From: a virus | Virus record (IMG/VR): IMGVR_UViG_3300044970_000739 | Coordinates: 1-22,921 of that record | Reading direction: 5' to 3' (one strand) | Length of the DNA stretch: 22,921 bases | Shown: piece by piece, positions 12,459-17,792 of the stretch | How the letters are laid out: every line of letters begins with the position of its first letter | Position numbering within the stretch: the first letter of the stretch is position 1 | Notes under the pieces: model-generated | The model's database searches: none | What the model saw: the letters and a program-made list of their open reading frames with translations, nothing else | Told to the model about the DNA's origin: nothing | Program-made: the position numbers and the translations under genes

Positions 12459-13399
12459 ACTATTGCTTTCTCTCCATGCAATGAATGACGTGCTGTTTCT
12501 AATCCCTGTAGTATTTCTACCTTACTCATAGCCCCAACGTCTTTAACATCAATACCATCGTAATTAAAAAACCAAACTTCAAAACCTTTTTCTTTAGCAA
12601 GCTTTAGCATTTGTACTGAAGATTTTTTACCAGCCTCATCGTTGTCCATAGCCATAAATATTTGTTTAGCACTTTTAATAAGTTTTACTTGTTGATTAGA
12701 GATGATTGCGCCAAACACAGCAACCCCTCCTGTTATACCTACTGAATCAAGTCTTACAACATCTAAAGGAGACTCAACAACTATAACTCTTTCTCCATCA
12801 AGCTGTTTAAACCCAAACAAGGCGTCGCTCTTTACTATTCCCGTTGGAAAGTTTTTAAAAAATCTATTTGTAAAACCTTTTTCTTGCCAACCCATTAATT
12901 CTTTTGTATATGGGTCTCTTATAGGAATAATCCAATTGCTTTTATTACTGTCCCAAAGAATCTCATATTTAATTGCAGACTCTAAAGTTAATCCTCTAGC
13001 TTTTAATGCTTCAATAGGTGGGTTAACAAAAGCTTTTAAAGCAGCTTCAGTAATTTTTGGAGTCTCTGGTTCTACTGTAACTTTAGTAGTTCTTTCCCAA
13101 ACGGTAGATAAATCTTCTGGTATTTCTAACCACTCTTTAGCTTGTCCATAATCAAAAAATCCAAAATTATCTTTCATATCTTTTAAGTAAGCAGTAAGGC
13201 TATATAGACTTCCTCGGTAATCGCAAGAAAAACAAATATGTGCTCCAGTTTCAAAATTTATATACCAAGAAGGATTACGGTCGTCTTTCCCAGTGCGCTC
13301 TTTATGAGCAGGGCAGTATGATTGAATTTCTGAACCTCTAACATTTACAACTTCAATACCTAAACGTCCTAGTATTGTTTCCATTTGTTCTAGGGTCAT
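12455..13399 (-). CDS. DnaG-type primase (zinc-binding and TOPRIM domains)
   Basis: A 314-residue primase. The N-terminal zinc domain uses Cys29, His32, Cys56 and Cys59 (CHC2 pattern, with RNPSWYINFETGAHICFSC between). The TOPRIM domain has VIVVESPLDVVRL with Glu209, and FMAMDNDEAGKKS with Asp252 and Asp254; DGIDVKDVGA follows the metal site. The typical RNA-polymerase domain is short and fused in one unit, and there is no helicase-binding domain, as in many phage primases of this size. It makes short RNA primers for the family A polymerase. The gene shares an ATGA with the DnaB-type helicase upstream and another with the SNF2 gene downstream, so these three are coupled. No split or frameshift is seen. 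Confidence 0.95.
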   Translation of the reverse strand: MTLEQMETILGRLGIEVVNVRGSEIQSYCPAHKERTGKDDRNPSWYINFETGAHICFSCDYRGSLYSLTAYLKDMKDNFGFFDYGQAKEWLEIPEDLSTVWERTTKVTVEPETPKITEAALKAFVNPPIEALKARGLTLESAIKYEILWDSNKSNWIIPIRDPYTKELMGWQEKGFTNRFFKNFPTGIVKSDALFGFKQLDGERVIVVESPLDVVRLDSVGITGGVAVFGAIISNQQVKLIKSAKQIFMAMDNDEAGKKSSVQMLKLAKEKGFEVWFFNYDGIDVKDVGAMSKVEILQGLETARHSLHGEKAIV

Positions 13400-14628
13400 A
13401 AGTCTGTTTCGTCAATCTCTCTAAACTGAGCTTCGTTCCAATCCCATAAAAGCGATACTTCTGCGGGACCTGAGTTACGGCTTGCAATAACTTTTAATAA
13501 ACGAGTGTCTTCTACATTCTCGTCTTCTTTTTGAAGACCTAGTAATACATCAGCGTCTTGTAAGAATGAAGATGAATAACCAATTGAATCTGCTGTTACG
13601 TTGCCTTTTTTCATTTTCCAATTAAGAACTTGGGTAGTAATAATTATAGGGCGTTGGAATCTCTGTGCTACTTTTTTAAGTGAACGAGTTATGTTAGTAA
13701 GGGCTTGAGCAGTATTTGATTCTCCTGATTGCTCATCCATCATTAGGTATACGCCATCAATAAAAACTACATGTGGTTGAAGTGTTTGAATCTTGCTAGC
13801 AATACCTGACACGGTGGAACCTGCCGCAGAATCTACTAACCAAAACTTTTGTTTCTCTTCTTTTAGTCTGTTAAGGACTGCTTTGTATCGTGATTCTTCT
13901 TCTGAGGTTAAAGTTCCTGTTAATAATCTTTGATGTGAAAGTTTAGCCCTCATTGCATCGTATCGATTTTCTTGTTCTAAATTACTCATTTCAAATGACT
14001 GAAACATTGGGGTTTTTTGTGAATAGTAATGAACGTTGTGAGCAATCTGCATTGCAAGAGTTGACTTACCAACTTTAGGTGGAGCAACGATAACAATCAA
14101 TTGTCCGTTCTGTAATCCACTAGTTGCTTTATCAATAGTTGGGAAGCCGGTAGGGATGCCGCGTAAACCATTGGGGAGTAGTTTGCGCTCTTGATATTCA
14201 TCCCACCGGCGGTCTGGGTCAGAAGTAATGTCTACGTCAGAACTTAACGTTAGACCATCTTCTTCTAATTTAATTAAACCTCGTTGTAAAACTAATAAAG
14301 CATCTTCGTGGTCTTTTTTCTTTTCAATACTTTGAATAGCATCTTGAATCATAGAAGAAGTAGCAAACTTTCTTCTAATGTTAATTATGTCGTCAATTAA
14401 ATAATCAATTGAATCTTGTACTTCTACAAATTTGTAAGTTGGAAAATTAGCTGATACTACCTCTAAGCTTGGAGACTCTCCATATTTAGAAAAATGTTCT
14501 CTGGCAAATAGCCACAGTCTTCTATCATCTTCTTCTGAAAACCACTTTTCATTAACTCCTCTAGAAAATAAAGGTGTTAAGTTTCTATCCTTTATTGCTT
14601 TATTTATTAAACGAGTCTCATTGTTCAT
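13396..14628 (-). CDS. DnaB-type replicative helicase
   Basis: I start at ATG 14628, where ATGA overlaps the upstream stop, giving 410 residues; an upstream TTG at 14652 would be a worse start. The RecA-like motor has Walker A APPKVGKS (182-189), Walker B VVFIDG (287-292) with the following VYLMMDE, and IIITTQV plus QDADVLLGL near the C-terminus. LPNGLRGIPTGFPTIDKATSGLQ before the P-loop is the DnaB family entry motif. The N-terminal 130 residues are a shorter version of the DnaB collar domain and could contact the primase. It unwinds DNA at the fork as a hexamer. A DnaC-like loader gene lies two genes upstream, consistent with dedicated loading. Confidence 0.95.
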   Translation of the reverse strand: MNNETRLINKAIKDRNLTPLFSRGVNEKWFSEEDDRRLWLFAREHFSKYGESPSLEVVSANFPTYKFVEVQDSIDYLIDDIINIRRKFATSSMIQDAIQSIEKKKDHEDALLVLQRGLIKLEEDGLTLSSDVDITSDPDRRWDEYQERKLLPNGLRGIPTGFPTIDKATSGLQNGQLIVIVAPPKVGKSTLAMQIAHNVHYYSQKTPMFQSFEMSNLEQENRYDAMRAKLSHQRLLTGTLTSEEESRYKAVLNRLKEEKQKFWLVDSAAGSTVSGIASKIQTLQPHVVFIDGVYLMMDEQSGESNTAQALTNITRSLKKVAQRFQRPIIITTQVLNWKMKKGNVTADSIGYSSSFLQDADVLLGLQKEDENVEDTRLLKVIASRNSGPAEVSLLWDWNEAQFREIDETDL

Positions 14629-15032
14629 ATCTGTGAGTAGTCCATTCCCCAATGTCCATATCTTAGAAGCCTATCAGGTAAATCTAACACACCTACAACC
14701 TCTGGTCTATAGGGCAATTCGTTAACTAGGTGATTGACAGATTTGTAAGGGGTAACGTATCTAAAAGGATTAGTACCCTGCTCATCTATAAGTTCTATTT
14801 CTTTTTGTAATTGTTTAGCGTTTTTATCAAATGAAGCTAATTCTAAAGTGTAACCTTTACGGTCAGCAAATAAATAAAGTTTGCTAAGTATTTGACGGTC
14901 ATAAGATATTTCTTCGTCTGACACTGGTATTAACCTAAGAATTTTTTTAATTCTAGGTTCAACGTTTGTAAATACATCCATAACGACTATTACCCTTTTA
15001 GGTAATTCGTTACTTAAGTCCCCTTTATACAC
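14625..15032 (-). CDS. Phage replication-operon protein of unknown function
   Basis: A 135-residue protein with a Rossmann-like beginning (RVIVVMDVFTNVEPRIKKIL, about 13-32) and alternating strands and helices later (YTLELASFDKN, VVGVLDLPDRLLRY). MDVFTNVEP may mimic a metal or nucleotide loop, but the residues are not decisive. It lies between the SWIM protein and the DnaB helicase. Start GTG 15032 is supported by GAGGT 10 bases upstream, in the end of the SWIM gene; ATG at 14981 is an alternative with AAAGG at longer spacing. It ends in an ATGA overlap with the helicase, so it is expected to be made in similar amount. Function not known; helicase or primase accessory is a guess. Confidence 0.72.
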   Translation of the reverse strand: MYKGDLSNELPKRVIVVMDVFTNVEPRIKKILRLIPVSDEEISYDRQILSKLYLFADRKGYTLELASFDKNAKQLQKEIELIDEQGTNPFRYVTPYKSVNHLVNELPYRPEVVGVLDLPDRLLRYGHWGMDYSQI

Positions 15033-15035
15033 GAA

Positions 15036-15350
15036 TTAAAAGACCTCGATTTTTCCAAACTTGATAACGAATTCTCTAAAAGCACTATTTGATTCTTTGG
15101 CTTTAAAGGCTTCATCATCAGTTGCTCTGTTGGAGATTTCCAAAGGATAAGTTCCGCCGTTGTTGTCGATTCTTGCTTTAACAAATTTGACATGTTTACA
15201 GGTTAGCCTTCCTTGGAATCCTGGGCAAGTGCAGGAAAGACTACCATTTTCTTTTACACTAACTTCGTGAATGTTAGGGCCTGGTGATTGAGTTTGACTT
15301 AAAAAAACTTGAACTAAGCGTGAGTCTTCGTCCACGTACTTACCTCTCAT
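15036..15350 (-). CDS. SWIM-type zinc-finger protein
   Basis: A 104-residue protein, essentially one SWIM domain: SCTCPGFQGRLTCKHVKFV (39-57) with Cys40, Cys42, Cys51 and His53 in the CxC-xn-CxH order, preceded by strands (RLVQVFLSQ, HEVSVKENGSL). In cells SWIM domains occur in transposases, bacterial SNF2 proteins and Rad51-paralogue partner proteins, and bind DNA or protein. A free-standing SWIM protein beside a helicase loader and the DnaB gene suggests a role at the replication fork or in recombination. A SNF2 helicase is encoded a few genes on, and known fusions of SWIM to SNF2 make a partnership worth testing. ATGA overlap with the loader gene at 15347-15350. Confidence 0.85.
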   Translation of the reverse strand: MRGKYVDEDSRLVQVFLSQTQSPGPNIHEVSVKENGSLSCTCPGFQGRLTCKHVKFVKARIDNNGGTYPLEISNRATDDEAFKAKESNSAFREFVIKFGKIEVF

Positions 15351-16036
15351 TTTCTTAAATCACTGCCGTCTACGACTAAATATGAAAACGCTTCTCTTGC
15401 AAAACTTTCTGTAGCGTCACCATATAGGCTAGCCCAATTATCTAGTGAAGCGTTGGTTGTAACGATAGTAGGCAAGCCGTTGTTAAAACGAGTTCTAAGT
15501 AAATGGTGGAGCATAGACTTCTGCCACTCTGAGTGTTTTGAAACGTGTTCTTTACCAACGTCGTCAAGAACTAAAACTCTGATGTTGTAAGCATCATCTT
15601 CTGCTTCACCAAACAAACCGGCAAGTAAAACATCTTCACTTTCGGTCAGGTCGTTTTGTATATCTTTACCTTTTAAGTTTAATACGTCGTTATAAGTTAT
15701 GAAGTAGCAAGGACGAACTAAAACTTTTCCTTCACCTGGTTTAAAAGAGGCTAGAGGTAGTTCTTTAAGCATCTCTTGAATGACAGAAAGCGCCAAAGTA
15801 GTCTTTCCTCTACCCGGAGCCCCGTATAAAAGAATTCCACGGCCACAGAGACGGTCTGAGGCCTCTTTAATGACCCTACCTTCACTGACTCGCGAAATCC
15901 ACGATTTTAGGCCATTTAGGACCTCTAATGGGGCGTCTGTACAGTCTTCTAATCCCCACCCAACTCTTTTCCAAGGAATGTTGGCTAGTTGAATCCAAGA
16001 CCTTCTACGAACCTTAAGGTCCTCGGGCTTAAACAT
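15347..16036 (-). CDS. DnaC-like AAA+ helicase loader
   Basis: I start at ATG 16036, which overlaps the upstream TAA by one base and has GGAAGGAA 7 bases before it, giving 229 residues. An in-frame ATG at 16054 is the alternative. Walker A is GAPGRGKT (72-79), Walker B VLVLDDVGKEH (154-164), sensor 1 PTIVTTNAS (189-197). The compact size and PWKRVGWGLEDC N-terminal region with a helical linker match DnaC/DnaI/IstB-like ATPases. They load the DnaB hexamer onto DNA, and here the initiator gene sits directly upstream, as in lambda O-P order. The following genes are a SWIM protein and, two further, DnaB. Confidence 0.9.
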   Translation of the reverse strand: MFKPEDLKVRRRSWIQLANIPWKRVGWGLEDCTDAPLEVLNGLKSWISRVSEGRVIKEASDRLCGRGILLYGAPGRGKTTLALSVIQEMLKELPLASFKPGEGKVLVRPCYFITYNDVLNLKGKDIQNDLTESEDVLLAGLFGEAEDDAYNIRVLVLDDVGKEHVSKHSEWQKSMLHHLLRTRFNNGLPTIVTTNASLDNWASLYGDATESFAREAFSYLVVDGSDLRK

Positions 16037-16893
16037 TAAAGGATTCCTTCCCATGATTTAGCAGACTGCTCTTTGGCTTTCTGTATCTCGTCTTCGGAAT
16101 GTATCCTAGTTTTAGCCTGTGCCGCAAGTGCAGAGAATCTTGATATAAACATTCTCCAAAGAATATTTCCATCTGAGTACTTTCCATCTGTAAGACTACT
16201 AAAAAATATGTTCATCATTTCAACCTCAAGTTCCCCATTGGTGTCGTTCTTAACTCTAGCCCCAGCTAAAGCCGGAATAAAGTTACTTTCTGTAAGAGAA
16301 ATGGGAGATATGTTCCAAAGTTCTTCTATACGGCGAGCAAACTCATAAGCACAATCCTGTGGACTCCAGTCTTTAACTGGTTTATTAGCACGATTGTATT
16401 TTGCTTTTTCTTGCTTGGCTTTTTTGGCTGCATTAAACTCTTTCTTCTTTTGAGCCTTTAGCTTTTGGTTAGCCTCTTTAACTTCTTTTTCAAATTCATC
16501 TTCCGAATTATTAGAAAAGAATTTATATCCCATTTCATTCCCTTCCTCCATTCGGACTCCGTCCGAATAAAGACCTAATATATTTATATGTTTAGAACTA
16601 GTATTAGTTAGCATATTCAGTGATAACAGTGGCTCGGTTTTCAACCACCCCGGTTGATTTTCAGCCACCCCTGGCTGATTTTCAACCAGTACCCATGTAT
16701 TGACTCCTACAGGGTTTCCATTTATATTTTGAACTTTATATTTAAGTATTCCTAAAGCTTTTAGTTCATTAATAGCCGTGGTAATAGCATACCTACCCTC
16801 TTTAAGAACCTTTTCTAAAGAACGTGCGCTTATGTTTACATTTGGGTTATTTTTTAAATAAGTCAATAATCCAAGTGCACTCAATGACATCAT
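16036..16893 (-). CDS. Winged-helix replication initiator with internal origin candidate
   Basis: A 285-residue protein. Residues 4-52 are a winged helix (LGLLTYLKNNPN, SARSLEKVLKEGRYAITTAINELKALGIL), the recognition helix being the KEGRYAITTAIN part. Residues 69-90 hold a repeat, ENQPG twice followed by WLKTEP, coded by the iteron-like DNA at 16635-16694. A charged Lys/Glu helix (about 130-170) leads to a C-terminal helical domain (SPQDCAYEFARRIEELW, ILWRMFISRFSALAAQAK) that could hold the loader. The architecture and place just before a DnaC-like gene match phage initiators of the lambda O and DnaD/RepA-like types. ATG 16893 lies in an ATGA overlap with the acidic protein, with AAGGA about 11 bases upstream; the second codon is also ATG. 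Confidence 0.8.
   Translation of the reverse strand: MMSLSALGLLTYLKNNPNVNISARSLEKVLKEGRYAITTAINELKALGILKYKVQNINGNPVGVNTWVLVENQPGVAENQPGWLKTEPLLSLNMLTNTSSKHINILGLYSDGVRMEEGNEMGYKFFSNNSEDEFEKEVKEANQKLKAQKKKEFNAAKKAKQEKAKYNRANKPVKDWSPQDCAYEFARRIEELWNISPISLTESNFIPALAGARVKNDTNGELEVEMMNIFFSSLTDGKYSDGNILWRMFISRFSALAAQAKTRIHSEDEIQKAKEQSAKSWEGIL
16550..16694. other. Candidate replication origin inside the initiator gene
   Basis: Within the linker region of the initiator gene lie, in plus order: an 8-base inverted repeat ATTCGGAC-TCC-GTCCGAAT (16550-16568); an AT-rich tract (16566-16624, about one quarter G+C by hand count); and three repeats of TTTTCANCCA starting at 16638, 16658 and 16679. Iterons next to an AT-rich unwinding region inside the initiator gene is the layout of the lambda origin in gene O. 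No biochemical evidence is available; this is pattern and context. Confidence 0.5.
16635..16694. repeat. Three iteron-like repeats with 20-21 base period
   Basis: The shared core is TTTTCANCCA, flanked by GGTTGA or GGCTGA and CACCCC. Cores begin at 16638, 16658 and 16679. Units one and two also contain partial inverted symmetry (TCAACC...GGTTGA and TCAGCC...GGCTGA), so each could be a protein dimer site. The coding strand translates them to the repeated ENQPG peptide, so the protein and DNA repeats cannot be separated without comparison of relatives. Confidence 0.75.
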
Positions 16894-17483
16894 TTTTTAA
16901 GTTGGTCCTTAACGTGAGTGACGACCATAGTTGCAAAAATTCTTGCTATTTCATCTAATGAAATGTAAAGAGAATCTAGTTCATCAATCTCTTCTTCTTC
17001 ATCTTCGTCATCTTCGTCTTCATCTTCTTCTACATTAAAATCTATGTGCTTTGGTACTTCCATAGATAGTTGTTCTTGAATAGGTGGTTGAGGTCTTTCT
17101 TCTACCTTTAAAGACCCTTTAGTATTAATTTGGATTAACCCATCAGTTAAATCAAAAGAAGGAACTCCAGCATCATTACATTCTGATAAAACGTTAAGAC
17201 AATCTTCGTCTTCATCGTTCCATAGTAAAAACGCTGCTGCTTTTGAACCTTTAACTGTTTTTAAAGCTTCTTTAATAGCATTAGGTTTATTTATTACAAC
17301 TACTTCTTTGTTTTTATCTTTAGCTAATTGAGAAGCCCAAGTTTGACCTTCACTTGGATTTTTTTCATAAGGTAAAACTAAAACCCCACCATCACCTTCT
17401 GCATGGTAGTGGTCTTCTAAAAGTACTTCGATATTTGTACGAGATGTTTTCCCGTTTCCTGCAACGATTACGTAGTAAGTCAT
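16890..17483 (-). CDS. Acidic phage protein with Rossmann-like N-terminus
   Basis: A 197-residue protein. Residues 1-10 (MTYYVIVAGN) form a strand followed by a Gly-rich turn, and GGVLVLPYEK, EVVVINKP and AAAFLLWNDEDED continue an alternating strand/helix pattern typical of a Rossmann-like fold. Residues about 150-170 are almost entirely Asp and Glu, and a helix follows (SLYISLDEIARIFATMVVTHV). The P-loop-like GNGKTS is not a proper Walker A. AGGAGG 5 bases before ATG 17483 is a very strong ribosome site. It starts the replication gene string and overlaps the initiator ATG. I do not recognise the family; an initiator or DNA-mimic role for the acidic tract is conjecture. Confidence 0.75.
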   Translation of the reverse strand: MTYYVIVAGNGKTSRTNIEVLLEDHYHAEGDGGVLVLPYEKNPSEGQTWASQLAKDKNKEVVVINKPNAIKEALKTVKGSKAAAFLLWNDEDEDCLNVLSECNDAGVPSFDLTDGLIQINTKGSLKVEERPQPPIQEQLSMEVPKHIDFNVEEDEDEDDEDEEEEIDELDSLYISLDEIARIFATMVVTHVKDQLKK

Positions 17484-17513
17484 TGGCCCTCCTAGACCAA
17501 GACTATATCAACC

Positions 17514-17777
17514 TCAGCGGTCTAGTCGAGTTGGTTGGGTAACGGCGGGTCTATAGGAGGTAATACTGTCAGCTAATACAACCAAGAAAGGGGATAAGAA
17601 CCCACTAGCAACGGTAGTAACTATAAACAAAGGTATAGAGGTAACCCCTGTTAAACCAACCCCTACTGCAGATAAAGCAAGAGCAGCAATAGCTCTATAA
17701 ATCCTTAAATCAATTAGTTGTTCTATTACAGCTAAAAAGAAAGCTGCAAAGCAAGCAGATAATATTAGTTCTAACAT
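17514..17777 (-). CDS. Small membrane protein, holin candidate
   Basis: An 87-residue protein with three probable membrane segments: about 3-22 (ELILSACFAAFFLAVIEQLI), 27-45 (YRAIAALALSAVGVGLTGV) and 48-69 (IPLFIVTTVASGFLSPFLVVLA), then a polar tail with Arg residues. Size and segment number fit a class I holin, and the place after the tail genes is usual for lysis genes in some phages. No endolysin gene is next to it here, so a membrane anchor or superinfection protein is also possible. The ATG at 17777 is the only sensible start, although AGAAG lies only 1 base upstream and is poor. Confidence 0.72.
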   Translation of the reverse strand: MLELILSACFAAFFLAVIEQLIDLRIYRAIAALALSAVGVGLTGVTSIPLFIVTTVASGFLSPFLVVLADSITSYRPAVTQPTRLDR

Positions 17778-17792
17778 ACTTCTATAGTACTA

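Noticed and set aside
12702-13151. Plus-strand frame of 149 codons
   Set aside because: Antisense to the primase TOPRIM region. Its Thr/Ser/Leu-rich product is what such antisense frames normally give in AT-rich genes.
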